64,000 bases of DNA from an uncultured Bacteroidia bacterium (GCA_902800045.1 CADCCZ010000001.1:372001-436000), one strand, 5' to 3'. Positions 1 to 9,242 are shown, counted from the stretch's first letter. A program made the numbers and translations. The notes: generated from the letters alone by a model not told the origin.

Positions 1-1402
1 TGTCGATGTTTTGCTTCGACCACATTCCGAATCCCGACAGCGAAGTCGTTATTGTAGGAACGCCGAATGCGATGCTCTCGAGCGGAGTGTAGCCCCATGG
101 TTCGTAGTACGAAACGAAAGCTGTGAGGTCGATGCCTTGCAGAATGTCGTAGTATTTCATGTTGAATACGCCGTCGTCGCCGTTGAGGTAGGAGGGGACG
201 AAAACGACTTTTACCTTGTTGGAGGCTTCGTTGGTAAGGCCGAGACGCTTCAACTGGTTGAGAATCGGGTCGTATTCGGCATCGTGAAGTCCGTGGGTGA
301 GGTTGCGGTTCTCGATGTTTGCGTTTTCGCCGTTGAGTGCAGCGATGAGGCTCTTCTGCGGACCGTAGTTGTTGCCGGGAACAAGGATGTATGCCAATAT
401 TTCGCGGTTTACATTTGCATTGCGGTTTAGTTTGTCGAGAGCGTCAACGAAGATGTTGTAGCCCTTGTTGGTGTATTCGTAGCGTCCCGAAGTTGCGATA
501 ATCAGCGGTTCTTCCTTGAACTTGTATGATGTCAGTTTTTCGGCAACGGCAATCATCTTTTCGCGTGCGGTACGACGGATTTTCTCAGCTTCCTCGGCTT
601 TCGGTATGAAATTGTCCTCGAAGCCGTTAGGCGTAACCACATCGGCAGGCTTGGTTAAGAGCTGTGTGCATTCGGCCTGTGTTATTTCGCTAACAGTGGT
701 GAATACATCGGCGTTCAGCGCGCTGATTTTCTCAAGGCTGTGCTTCGAAACGATGTTGAACTGGCGGGCCATATTCTCGCCGTTGTAGTTTGACAGGTCC
801 TTGTACAAAGGAAGTCCGTTTCCAGCTATGGAGCGGCCTATTGCTGTTGCGTGGGTAGTGAAAGCCGTAGCGATGTGCGGAGCGTTCTTTTTGAGGTAGA
901 GGATACCTGTTCCAGTCATCCACTCGTGGAACTGAGCCAGAATTGTGTCGGCGGCCGACAGGTTGAAGTCGCAGAAACTTTCGATAACCTTGCCGGCGGT
1001 GTATCCGAACAGGGCAGGTTCGATGTAGTCCCACTGACCCGACAGCGAGTCGAGTTTGTAGTCTTCCCAGAAGTCGGCGAAAATTCTGTCCTTCTCGTTG
1101 ATGAAGTCGGTGAAACTTATGAGTATGACCTTCGGACTTCCGCAGATATTCCAGCGGCCGGTACGAACGCGCAGACCATTAGATGCAGCGTATTGTTTCC
1201 ACTCGGCAAACAGTGCAGGCTCCTCGATGAACTCGGAGTTTTCGTTTGTTCCGTATGTGTCGGGGCCGATGAAGATGAGGTCGCCGCAGCGTTCCGACAG
1301 TGCCAATGATTTTGTTGAAATTACGGTGTGAATACCACCTACCTTGTTGCAAACTTCCCAGCTTACTTCGAAGATGTAGTCGAGATTCAGAGTATTGTTC
1401 AT
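1..1402 (-). CDS. Glycogen synthase, GT3 (eukaryote-like) family, C-terminus cut by window edge
   Basis: Transfers glucose from a nucleotide sugar to growing glycogen in the cytoplasm. The frame is open from an ATG at 1400-1402 to the window edge, giving about 467 residues; the C-terminus lies outside. The start of the protein reads EVSWEVCNKVGGIHTVISTK, very close to the N-terminus of animal and fungal glycogen synthases rather than to bacterial GlgA (GT5). Near residues 434-442 it has YEPWGYTPLE, the GT3 signature whose two Glu (E-x7-E) form the catalytic site. GT3 enzymes are known in Bacteroidota. The gene is divergent from the secreted repeat protein at 1714, with a 311-base shared upstream region. 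Family call is firm; UDP-glucose versus ADP-glucose use cannot be read from sequence. Confidence 0.93.
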   Translation of the reverse strand, partial: MNNTLNLDYIFEVSWEVCNKVGGIHTVISTKSLALSERCGDLIFIGPDTYGTNENSEFIEEPALFAEWKQYAASNGLRVRTGRWNICGSPKVILISFTDFINEKDRIFADFWEDYKLDSLSGQWDYIEPALFGYTAGKVIESFCDFNLSAADTILAQFHEWMTGTGILYLKKNAPHIATAFTTHATAIGRSIAGNGLPLYKDLSNYNGENMARQFNIVSKHSLEKISALNADVFTTVSEITQAECTQLLTKPADVVTPNGFEDNFIPKAEEAEKIRRTAREKMIAVAEKLTSYKFKEEPLIIATSGRYEYTNKGYNIFVDALDKLNRNANVNREILAYILVPGNNYGPQKSLIAALNGENANIENRNLTHGLHDAEYDPILNQLKRLGLTNEASNKVKVVFVPSYLNGDDGVFNMKYYDILQGIDLTAFVSYYEPWGYTPLESIAFGVPTITTSLSGFGMWSKQNID

Positions 1403-1444
1403 ATTGTGATTTTATGTTTAATAACTACTTAAATTTAGGTCAAG

Positions 1445-1452
1445 CAAAGATA
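1445..1452 (-). promoter_or_regulatory. Possible -7 element (TAnnTTTG) for glycogen synthase
   Basis: On the minus strand this reads TATCTTTG, a perfect match to the Bacteroidota -7 box, about 43 bases upstream of the glycogen synthase ATG. No TTTG lies 19-21 bases further upstream, so the call rests on the -7 box and its position only. Confidence 0.4.
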
Positions 1453-1541
1453 ATGTTTTTTTTGTAACGGCATTTGATTTTGAAAAATTTTTTATCTGCA
1501 ATTATTGTTTGGCTGCGTGTTGATAAAAAATGCGATTTTTC

Positions 1542-1572
1542 TTTGTGGTTCGGAGAAAAGGTTGTATTTTTG
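1542..1572 (+). promoter_or_regulatory. Bacteroidota promoter for the secreted repeat protein
   Basis: TTTG at 1542-1545, a 19-base spacer, then TATTTTTG at 1565-1572: the full Bacteroidota sigma-A pattern. It points at the gene starting at 1714 and implies an untranslated leader of roughly 130 bases. Apart from this and the opposing -7 element, I see no other feature in 1403-1713. Confidence 0.6.
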
Positions 1573-1713
1573 AAATTTGTAATTGCTAATTTTAAGATGT
1601 TGATAGCCAAGATGTAAGCATGTCGGTTCTCGTTGGTATCATTTTTGATTGTAAGCGTTTTTGACTGTTTTGGTTGTTTGCATCCGTTATTTATGAATAG
1701 GAAAAGTATATAC

Positions 1714-4700
1714 ATGAAAAAATTACTCTTGATGTTGGCCTCGATGTTGACCGTTGTTGCTGTGTATTCGCAAACAATGACGTTGAGGTTTGTGGGACAT
1801 GGTAGAGGGGGAATACAGGAAGAGGAAACTTATCAGCAGATAGATAGTTTGCTGGTTCATAATGTTACTCGTCAATGGTCGAGGATGATATATTATCCTG
1901 ATACTGTAGTCATTATGAATGTTTCGGATGTGCCTGTCATCAACGTGAAGACTGCTGGTTTGGAACAAAATGTGCCAAACCCGTTTGATTGTGTGACAGA
2001 TGTGGAACTGAATTTAAGTCATGACGATGATGTGACTTTGGCTGTTGTCGATATAAGCGGGCGTGAGTGTATCCGCTATTCGGGCAATTTGCCGGCAGGC
2101 TCGCACATGTTTGAAATAACTTTGTCGGTGCCGCAGACGTATTTCCTTACAGCGGTAACAAGTGATGCTAAGTATACCATAAAAATGGTTAATACAGGCA
2201 GTTGTGGCGGCGACAAGATTATGCTCAAGTCTAGTTCGGCCGAAGGTATCAGTCAAAAATCGTTTATCGACGGAGTGTTCGAGCTTGGCGACCAGATGGA
2301 CTATTATGCATATACAACGTATAATGGCTTGGTTTTTACCGCTTCTGACTTCCGTTCGCAGGTAAATAGCGAGGATATAACTTTGCTTTTTCTAATTCCC
2401 TATTGCACAAGGACGATGAATATTGGCTATGAATATGGTTGTGAATCGTTTACTTGGATAAATGGGGTTACTTACTATGAAACCGACCACAATGCAGCAC
2501 GTATGAATCTTATTTCGGCTGGCGGATGCGATAGCATCGTGTTCCTTGATATAACTATTGACCATCCTGTTCAGACCGAAGATTATATTATTGCTTGCGA
2601 ACCTATAAACTGGCATGGACAGACTTGTGCAACAACAGGTACATATACGGCAAACCTGCAAAGCCATGGCGGATGCGATAGTATTGTCACACTGCATTTT
2701 ACTAGACAGAATCGTATAACGAACGATATATACGAGTCGGGATGCGGAGATTTCGTGTGGAATGGTATGATATGTGATGAAACAGGAGTATACGAACAGA
2801 CATTTCCTGGGTCGTATGGTTGCGATAGCGTTGTTTACCTCCACTATACCAATCTGACAAATTATGTAGTAGATGTTGTCAATGCTTGCGATTCATATAC
2901 TTGGAATGGTCGCAATTATTTCTCCAGCAACAATACCGATACGGTTCATCTTACAAATATTTATGGCTGTGATAGTATAGTAGCACTCAACCTGACAATG
3001 TCATATTCGCATTCAAATGTAATTAACGCAACAGCATGCAGACAATATGAATACAATGGCACTGTATATACACAGTCGGGATCTTACGATCAGAACCTTA
3101 CTACTGCCAATGGTTGCGACAGCATTGTTACTTTGAATATAAACATTACTCAATCTGTTGAAGAGGATATTTACGAAAGTGCTTGTGAGTCGTATTCTTT
3201 CGGAGGAAATACATATACTCAGTCTAATGTTTATGATATCCACTATACAACACCTACAGGATGTGATAGTATAATTCATCTTCATCTCGATATTTATCAT
3301 GGTTCCAGTTCTTCAGAAACGGTAGTCGCTTGTGACTCGTATCAATGGAACGGAACGGTTTATACAGAATCTGGTACTTATCATGAAACCTTGTATACTA
3401 CTCACGGATGTGATAGCGTTCTGACTTTGTACCTTACAATTAAGCATTCCGTATCAAATGAAGTTACGATAAATGCTTGCCGTTCATACGATCTAAACGG
3501 TGAAATCATAACAGTTTCCGATGACTATGAGCGTACCTATGTTGCTGCCAACGGCTGTGACAGCGTGGTTACATACCATATTAATATATTGGACAATGTG
3601 GAAACTGAGTTTACAGAATATGCTTGCGGTTCATACACTTGGGATGGTACTACATATACGCAGACTGGCAATTATGATAAGCATTATAGTTCGTTTGTGG
3701 GTTGCGATAGTACAGTAACATTGCATTTGTTTATTGGTGAGGCAAATTATGATATCACCGACGTTCAGACTGCATGCGGTTCGTACGAATGGGAAGGCGA
3801 TACTTATTCGGTTGGCGGAACATATACAAAGACACTTCAAAACAGGTACCATTGCGATAGCGTTGTAACATTGCAACTTACAATTAATCCGACCTACAAC
3901 CTGACTGTTTCTCAAGTAGCTTGCGATTCGTACGAATGGGAGGGTGATACTTATACAACAAGCGGATCTTACCCAAAGACATTGCATACGCAACTCGGAT
4001 GCGATAGTATTGTCACCTTGAATCTGACTATTAAGTATGGTTCACAGCATGAAATTTATGATACTACCTGTGGCGACTATCTATGGGATGGTAGGACTTA
4101 TTCGGAATCGGGCGACTTCCCATATACGTATACTGCCGCAAATGGTTGCGATAGTGTCGTTACCCTGCATCTTGTATATCACGAACTGGTAACCGATGCA
4201 CGAGATGGTAATACATATTGTACAATGGAATATGGCGATCAAGTGTGGATGACCGAAAACATGAGATACTTGCCACAAGTTGATAATACAGCAAGTGTTA
4301 ACGACCCCAAATATTATGTGTATGGATATACTGGTTCTAATGTGCTGGCTGCTATGAATAGACCGGAATACAATAATTATGGTGCTTTGTATAACTTTGC
4401 TGCAGCTCAGACCGCTTGTCCTACTGGCTGGCATTTGCCGACAAAGGATGAGTGGGATGCTTTGGTTGATTACCTTGGAACTCAGCCTGAATTTGTTTGT
4501 TCTGGAAATTCTTCCAATGTAGCTAAAGCATTGGCTTCGCAGGATTTGTGGTCTTCGAATGCTGGCGAGTGTACAGTTGGTTATATGCCTGAGGATAATA
4601 ATGCATCTGGATTCAACGGAAAGCCCGGTGGGTATTATAGTGGTAGTAACTTCCTTAATGTCGGAGGCGAAGCAAACTGGTGGACGTCTACACAAAGTAG

Positions 4701-4803
4701 TACATCTGGACAAAGGTACGTGATACAATCGACAAGTGTCGGACCCGATTCTGGTCTAAAGTCCCAACGATGGGCATTCAGTGTAAGGTGCGTGAAAAAT
4801 TAA
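1714..4803 (+). CDS. Secreted protein: N-terminal type IX sorting-like module, 12 Cys repeats, C-terminal FISUMP domain
   Basis: About 1029 residues. I start at ATG 1714 because MKKLLLMLASMLTVVAVYSQ is a clean signal peptide; in-frame upstream codons would only add a non-signal leader. Residues about 83-162 resemble the FlgD-like type A sorting module of type IX secretion (NVPNPF, then an Ig-like fold and KMVNTG), but here it sits just after the signal peptide instead of at the C-terminus. Next come 12 repeats of about 49 residues, each with an ACxSYxWxG half and a GCDSIVTLNLTI-like half. The C-terminal ~200 residues (DQVWMTENMRYLP, CPTGWHLPTKDEW, FSVRCVKN) are a Fibrobacter succinogenes major paralogous (FISUMP) domain. 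Likely surface-exposed or secreted; function unknown. The protein at 27251 has the same N-terminal layout. It ends in a strong terminator. Confidence 0.85.
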   Translation: MKKLLLMLASMLTVVAVYSQTMTLRFVGHGRGGIQEEETYQQIDSLLVHNVTRQWSRMIYYPDTVVIMNVSDVPVINVKTAGLEQNVPNPFDCVTDVELNLSHDDDVTLAVVDISGRECIRYSGNLPAGSHMFEITLSVPQTYFLTAVTSDAKYTIKMVNTGSCGGDKIMLKSSSAEGISQKSFIDGVFELGDQMDYYAYTTYNGLVFTASDFRSQVNSEDITLLFLIPYCTRTMNIGYEYGCESFTWINGVTYYETDHNAARMNLISAGGCDSIVFLDITIDHPVQTEDYIIACEPINWHGQTCATTGTYTANLQSHGGCDSIVTLHFTRQNRITNDIYESGCGDFVWNGMICDETGVYEQTFPGSYGCDSVVYLHYTNLTNYVVDVVNACDSYTWNGRNYFSSNNTDTVHLTNIYGCDSIVALNLTMSYSHSNVINATACRQYEYNGTVYTQSGSYDQNLTTANGCDSIVTLNINITQSVEEDIYESACESYSFGGNTYTQSNVYDIHYTTPTGCDSIIHLHLDIYHGSSSSETVVACDSYQWNGTVYTESGTYHETLYTTHGCDSVLTLYLTIKHSVSNEVTINACRSYDLNGEIITVSDDYERTYVAANGCDSVVTYHINILDNVETEFTEYACGSYTWDGTTYTQTGNYDKHYSSFVGCDSTVTLHLFIGEANYDITDVQTACGSYEWEGDTYSVGGTYTKTLQNRYHCDSVVTLQLTINPTYNLTVSQVACDSYEWEGDTYTTSGSYPKTLHTQLGCDSIVTLNLTIKYGSQHEIYDTTCGDYLWDGRTYSESGDFPYTYTAANGCDSVVTLHLVYHELVTDARDGNTYCTMEYGDQVWMTENMRYLPQVDNTASVNDPKYYVYGYTGSNVLAAMNRPEYNNYGALYNFAAAQTACPTGWHLPTKDEWDALVDYLGTQPEFVCSGNSSNVAKALASQDLWSSNAGECTVGYMPEDNNASGFNGKPGGYYSGSNFLNVGGEANWWTSTQSSTSGQRYVIQSTSVGPDSGLKSQRWAFSVRCVKN
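2398..4180 (+). repeat. Coding tandem repeat, 12 units of about 147 bases
   Basis: Twelve units marked by GCDS(I/V)V-type strings, each preceded by a paired Cys in a (A/G)C(D/G)SYxW-type string. Two adjacent units that I counted are both 49 residues long. The units differ at most positions, so this is an old protein repeat (probably small beta domains with one disulfide each) rather than a recent DNA expansion. Confidence 0.85.
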
Positions 4804-4822
4804 TTTGATCTGTTACAGATAT

Positions 4823-4849
4823 AAAAAGGCGAGTTTCTCGCCTTTTTTT
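4823..4849 (+). terminator. Intrinsic terminator after the repeat protein
   Basis: A-rich arm plus GGCGAG, loop TTT, CTCGCC and a T run. The arms are symmetric with A and T tails, so it may also act on the opposite strand, where hemW ends about 85 bases away. Confidence 0.8.
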
Positions 4850-4933
4850 GTTCTCAGTATTGCGTTCCAAGTTTGTCTGTATGATTGATGATAACTTTTG
4901 CAGAGAGAAGTTTGTCGTAGTGGACAAGATTTA

Positions 4934-6055
4934 TCACCCAATAAATTCCACTATTATGCTGTCCGATACGAACATTCCCTTTGGTGTGAGCGAAATGTTG
5001 TCACCATTGCATTTGTATAGGTCTGGTTGTAATTTGCTTATTGCTGCGCGGATTTCTGTAACTTTCTCGTTCCCGAAATGCTGTTCGATTTCTCGAAGAT
5101 TAATTCCTTCGGATGTTCTTAGTCCAAGCATTATGGTTTCCTCAAAAATGTCGGTTTCGGAAAGCGTTTCGGTGGTAAGACAAATATTTCCTTCTGATAT
5201 GCCTTTGATGTACTCCTTTACGTTTGCAATGTTCCACGCGCGAATGCCGTTGTAGTATGAGTGGGCTCCAGGTCCAAAACCTAGGTATTCTGTTCTATCC
5301 CAGTACGATGAGTTGTGCCGAGAGTGCATGTTAGGTTTGCTGGCGTTTGATATTTCGTAGTGCTCGAAACCGTTTTCGCTGACTTTGCTGTCGAATGCAA
5401 GGAACTGCTGCAGACAACTTTCGTCGTCGGTGGGAGAGTACTTGCCTTCTGCAGTGTAGCGATGTAGCAATGTATTGTCCTCTATGCCGAGGCAGTAGCA
5501 CGAAAGATGGCTTATCGGCAGCGAAAATGCCGTGTCGAGTTGCTTTTCCCACATTTTATTTTCGATGCCCGTTATGCCATATATGAGGTCGATGCTGATG
5601 TTGTAGAAGCCGCATTTCTGGGCTGCAAGTACGCTTTCGATGGCATCTTTTGCGGTGTGGCGGCGTTTTAGAAATTTTAGCGTTGCATCATCGAAACTTT
5701 GGATGCCAATGCTTAAGCGGTTGATGCCAATTTGCCTTAACTGGTACAGATATTCTGCATTCAGGTTTTCGGGATTGGCTTCAAGTGTGATTTCGGCATT
5801 GCTGTCAACAGTATAATTATTGTAGATTTCCGACAAAATGCCTTCTATTTTTCCAATTTCGAGCATCGACGGAGTGCCACCACCGAAATATATCGTGCGT
5901 ATATGCCTGTCGGTTAGTTGGTTGCTGCGAAATGCAATTTCTTTTTTCAGTGCATTGCAATAATCACCAATAAGCGACTGTACTGCAATCGAGTAGAAGT
6001 CGCAGTAGATACACTTCGACTTGCAGAACGGAACGTGGACATAAATTCCCGACAT
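4934..6055 (-). CDS. hemW: HemW-type radical SAM protein (heme chaperone; coproporphyrinogen oxidase-like)
   Basis: 373 residues. The N-terminus MSGIYVHVPFCKSKCIYCDF carries the CxxxCxxC cluster (Cys 11, 15, 18) that binds the SAM-linked 4Fe-4S centre, followed by YFGGGTPS and IGIQSFDD, all typical of the HemN/HemW family. It lacks the N-terminal extension of true HemN and is the usual length for HemW, which hands heme to client proteins rather than oxidising coproporphyrinogen. It starts 6 bases after the GIN-domain lipoprotein gene and is probably co-transcribed with it, although no functional link is apparent. Many databases label such proteins oxygen-independent coproporphyrinogen III oxidase. 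Confidence 0.9.
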   Translation of the reverse strand: MSGIYVHVPFCKSKCIYCDFYSIAVQSLIGDYCNALKKEIAFRSNQLTDRHIRTIYFGGGTPSMLEIGKIEGILSEIYNNYTVDSNAEITLEANPENLNAEYLYQLRQIGINRLSIGIQSFDDATLKFLKRRHTAKDAIESVLAAQKCGFYNISIDLIYGITGIENKMWEKQLDTAFSLPISHLSCYCLGIEDNTLLHRYTAEGKYSPTDDESCLQQFLAFDSKVSENGFEHYEISNASKPNMHSRHNSSYWDRTEYLGFGPGAHSYYNGIRAWNIANVKEYIKGISEGNICLTTETLSETDIFEETIMLGLRTSEGINLREIEQHFGNEKVTEIRAAISKLQPDLYKCNGDNISLTPKGMFVSDSIIVEFIG

Positions 6056-6061
6056 TGCATT

Positions 6062-6766
6062 TTAATCGTCGTCGTACTCTGCGTAGTGGTATCTTACGCG
6101 GTCTGTACCATACACATACACTTCGCCATTACCCGACTGCCAAACATCGCCTTCGTCGGTTGCGTATGCTTCTACACGGCCAGTGCCTGAGCTATGTATT
6201 TCAACATATTGAGATGTGAGGTTGTAGCAATCTACATCGCCCGAACCACTGCATGTTATCTTTACTTCGCTGGCAACACCGTTGACTACCACGTCGCCCG
6301 AACCACTGTTAGAGATTTCTACGGCTTCGTGTTCGCAATTGAAAACATAGAGGTCGCCGGAACCAGTATTATCGAATTCTATCTTTTTTGATAATGGAGA
6401 CTCTACCGAGAGGTCGCCCGATGCATTGTTGGTGAAATACATGTAGTCCATTCGCTTCATGTAAACGGTAATAGTCACTGGCAATGTGTTGCGCAGACGG
6501 TATTTGTTCTTGTCTTTTGCAATTATCAATCTTTTACGTTTGGTATATACCGTTAACTTTTGTACGATGTTCGATTCGCCAGTTATGACAACCTTGTTTT
6601 CGTTTGAAAATATAATAGTTACGTCAAATGGCGTTTCATTTCTTACTTCTTGAAAGTATTCGTTTATATTATAGGTTTCAGTAACGACGTTGCCATCACC
6701 TTCTATTTTCTTGCACGAGCTAAGAGCCACGCACATAACCAATGCTGCTATAACAAAGTTTCTCAT
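6062..6766 (-). CDS. GIN-domain (DUF2807) lipoprotein
   Basis: 234 residues. A lipoprotein signal ends in VALSSC with the modified Cys at residue 18, so the protein is anchored in an envelope membrane. The rest fits a putative auto-transporter adhesin head GIN domain (DUF2807): an N-terminal strand region (FQEVRNETPFDVTI) and then repeated short turns of the form (N/S)SGSGDV, a pattern expected of a right-handed beta-helix. Third GIN gene in this minus-strand run, but separated from the other two by a terminator at 6924-6960, so it probably has its own promoter (TATTTTTG on minus at 6789-6796). Molecular function of GIN proteins is not established. Confidence 0.85.
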   Translation of the reverse strand: MRNFVIAALVMCVALSSCKKIEGDGNVVTETYNINEYFQEVRNETPFDVTIIFSNENKVVITGESNIVQKLTVYTKRKRLIIAKDKNKYRLRNTLPVTITVYMKRMDYMYFTNNASGDLSVESPLSKKIEFDNTGSGDLYVFNCEHEAVEISNSGSGDVVVNGVASEVKITCSGSGDVDCYNLTSQYVEIHSSGTGRVEAYATDEGDVWQSGNGEVYVYGTDRVRYHYAEYDDD

Positions 6767-6923
6767 TTCTTATGAATTAAATTTTTTGCAAAAATAAGGA
6801 TTATTTGTGATCTACGATTTATGATTCGAAAAGTTTATGTTGCATCGCAAAGCCTTGCGGAGGTTCAATGGTTCGTTGATTTGATTTGAAATCCAAATTT
6901 TATTCCAGCGAAATATCTGTTTG

Positions 6924-6960
6924 AAAAAAAGTCCTTGCCGGGGAGACAGGGACTTTTTTC
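6924..6960 (-). terminator. Intrinsic terminator after the GIN/beta-barrel gene
   Basis: A seven-pair stem (GTCCTTG with CAGGGAC, one G-U pair) flanked by A and T runs on both sides. It lies about 20 bases beyond the stop codon of the gene at 6981-8495, and would work on the minus strand. Confidence 0.75.
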
Positions 6961-6980
6961 GTAGTAAGTTTATGTTTTTG

Positions 6981-8495
6981 TTATCGACGTAAGCTTATTA
7001 AAGGGAGCCTTAGTCCGAAGCATATAGGATGTACTTTTAATACCTTGTTGTCCGCTGTTAGGTTGCTATAAACTTTCGACAAGTCGTAGGTAGCATAAAA
7101 ACAGATTAGTCTAAGGTTTAATTCTGCTTTTACCCCGTAGCGCAATGCTTCGAAACAGCTGGCTTTGATGTGGTTCTTGTATTTTTCTCCGTTTTCGATG
7201 TATTTGTATTTGTTGCGACCTCCGATGTTGTATCCGACATATCCGCCTACGCCGATGCTAAGGTGTTTTGGTATGATGACAAAGGTGGGGCAGAGTTCGA
7301 AGTTGACGTATGGTGCCGACAGTTTGCTTTTCATGTAGGAGAGGTCGGTATTGGTGTCGTAGTAGAGGTAGGGCTGGTGCAGCGAGTCGGTTGCGTATCG
7401 TACCGAAGGTTCGCTGAACTTGAAGTTGAACCAGGTGAACGAAATTTCGGCTGGCAGGCGGAACCATTTGCCGAAACGGATTACGTTGCCGATACTTATA
7501 CCAGCTTCCCATGATCCCCAAGGTTTTACTTTGTACATGCCTTGAGCGAACTTGCCGTTTTCGAGGTAGTTGTTGAAGCCCCATTTTGCACCTATGTATA
7601 CGTTGTCTTTTATCTTCTTCTTTTTGGTCGGTGTATTGCTGTCTGTTTGAGTTGCGTTTGATTCTGGTTCACCGTTTGTAGTATTATTGTCCGGTGATCT
7701 GTGTATAACAACAGTTCCGCTTCCATCGTCATCGGTGGAAGTTGCCGATTTTCCGTAGATCTCGAACCCTGCGTCGCTGTCGTCTTCCGATGCTTTTGAT
7801 AGAAGTTTCTTTAAGCTGATGCTACCCGAGCCAATTTTTTGAGTCTTAGGCGAGCCATATACTGTAACCTTTCCGATTCCATCGTTGTTGACAGATATTG
7901 TCGAGTCGGCAAAGACTTCAACATTTCCAATGCCGCTGTTGTCGACCGAAGCGTTGTCGGATATAAGATTTTTTGCATTGATGTTGCCTGTTCCCGAATT
8001 GATTATGCGAGTGTTTTTTGATGACCCGGAAATTTTAATTGCACCAATGCCGCTGTTGTCGATCGAAACTGATGGGCAATCGACGGTCACCTCGCAACTT
8101 CCTGTCCCCAAGTTGCCAATCTTGACGGGATTTTCTGATACGTAGACCTGGGCCTTGCCAACGCCTTCGTTTATAAATTCGTTCAGCAAAGTCGTGGTTA
8201 CCTCGATCTTGCAGAAGTTGTTGTTCGAATATGACGAATTTTCTTCCGTGAAGATTTCGAGGGTGCCGTTGCTTACCGAATACCCAATTTGATTTAGCGT
8301 CTTGTCGTCGCAAATGAATTTGATAGAATACTTGTCGCCTGTATTTACTAATACGGTGGCAACACTTTTGTTTACTACTCTGTGGAATTCCTCTGTTGTG
8401 TATTCCGTTTTGTTGGCTATTGCTACGTTGCTGTCTTGTGCTACCGCGATAATGCTAGCCAAACATGCCAATGTTACAATGATTAATTTTTTCAT
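6981..8495 (-). CDS. GIN-domain protein fused to a predicted outer-membrane beta-barrel
   Basis: 504 residues with signal peptide MKKLIIVTLACLASIIAVAQ. Residues about 25-265 follow the GIN (DUF2807) pattern with repeated NSGIG/NSGTG/NDGIG turns. A Thr/Asn/Lys-rich linker (about 265-295, with a KKKKIKD run) leads to a C-terminal half of alternating aromatic and polar residues (YIGAKWGFNNY, ISFTWFNFKF, LSIGVGGYVGYNIGG, FGLRLPLISL) that looks like an outer-membrane beta-barrel. The fusion suggests a surface helix anchored by its own barrel. It follows the GIN gene at 8527 by 31 bases in the sigma-factor operon. The barrel call is by eye only. Confidence 0.75.
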   Translation of the reverse strand: MKKLIIVTLACLASIIAVAQDSNVAIANKTEYTTEEFHRVVNKSVATVLVNTGDKYSIKFICDDKTLNQIGYSVSNGTLEIFTEENSSYSNNNFCKIEVTTTLLNEFINEGVGKAQVYVSENPVKIGNLGTGSCEVTVDCPSVSIDNSGIGAIKISGSSKNTRIINSGTGNINAKNLISDNASVDNSGIGNVEVFADSTISVNNDGIGKVTVYGSPKTQKIGSGSISLKKLLSKASEDDSDAGFEIYGKSATSTDDDGSGTVVIHRSPDNNTTNGEPESNATQTDSNTPTKKKKIKDNVYIGAKWGFNNYLENGKFAQGMYKVKPWGSWEAGISIGNVIRFGKWFRLPAEISFTWFNFKFSEPSVRYATDSLHQPYLYYDTNTDLSYMKSKLSAPYVNFELCPTFVIIPKHLSIGVGGYVGYNIGGRNKYKYIENGEKYKNHIKASCFEALRYGVKAELNLRLICFYATYDLSKVYSNLTADNKVLKVHPICFGLRLPLISLRR

Positions 8496-8526
8496 TTTTT
8501 CGTGTTTTATTTGTTAGTAGATTTCA

Positions 8527-9234
8527 TTATTTGTTCCTAGCGTCAATTTTACCAAGACCTTCATTTGAGGCTTCTATTTTACTCGCTGTCAGTTTCGAAG
8601 CCTTGATTTTGCCAATGCCTTCGTTGCCGTAGTATGCTTCGTTGGCAGTACCCGACAACTCTATGGATCCGATGCCATCGTTTTTTACAGTGACTATGTT
8701 GGCCTTAATGTTTTGTATTTCAGTCTTGCCGATGCCTTCGTTAGTAATGTCGATCTGGTCAGCCAAGACATTTGTAAGTTTTACCTTGCCAATGCCAATA
8801 TTGCGGATAGTAAGCGAACTGGCTGTTAGCTTGTCGCACGATATTGAGCCTATGGCTTCGTTGACAATGATGTTGCAATTGGGCGTATATACAACAATGT
8901 CGTGCTTGTCTTCGTCGATGCTGCTGTCGGTGTCAAAATATATCGATAACACTCCGTCTTTTACTTCGGTTGCAACATATCGCATTATGTTTTCGTGGAC
9001 GGTGACAACAACCTTGGATTCGTCGCTCTGTACAACTTTGATATTGAAAATACCCGCATTGCATATTTTTTCGAAACTTTCAAGTTTTCGAGTCTCTGTT
9101 ATTACCTTACCTTTTCCTTTTATCATGGCGTTTGATAAAGTGCGGGTGCATACAGATGTTTCTTCTGTCCTAGTAATCTCATTTGCATGTATGGCTACCA
9201 TAAGTGCAAATCCTATTAAAAAAAAGTATCTCAT
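8527..9234 (-). CDS. GIN-domain (DUF2807) exported protein
   Basis: 235 residues with a short hydrophobic N-terminus (MRYFFLIGFALMVAIHA) that should act as a signal peptide; no lipobox Cys is seen. From about residue 50 (LESFEKICNAGIFNIKV) it is a GIN domain, with at least six turns of the form N(E/D)GIGK or NIGIGK, giving a very regular predicted beta-helix. The paralogous neighbour at 6981 uses GIGN/GTGN turns and the lipoprotein at 6062 uses GSGD turns, so the three are diverged rather than recently copied. It starts 8 bases after the membrane protein gene and is part of the ECF sigma operon. Confidence 0.82.
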   Translation of the reverse strand: MRYFFLIGFALMVAIHANEITRTEETSVCTRTLSNAMIKGKGKVITETRKLESFEKICNAGIFNIKVVQSDESKVVVTVHENIMRYVATEVKDGVLSIYFDTDSSIDEDKHDIVVYTPNCNIIVNEAIGSISCDKLTASSLTIRNIGIGKVKLTNVLADQIDITNEGIGKTEIQNIKANIVTVKNDGIGSIELSGTANEAYYGNEGIGKIKASKLTASKIEASNEGLGKIDARNK

Positions 9235-9242
9235 AACTATAA

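Noticed and set aside
1633..1713. N-terminal extension of the repeat protein
   Set aside because: In frame but starting at a non-ATG codon and lacking signal-peptide character; ATG 1714 gives a clean signal peptide.
2398..4180. Regular ~147-base repeats as a CRISPR array
   Set aside because: The units are translated without break into a Cys-repeat protein, differ in DNA sequence, and no cas gene is present.
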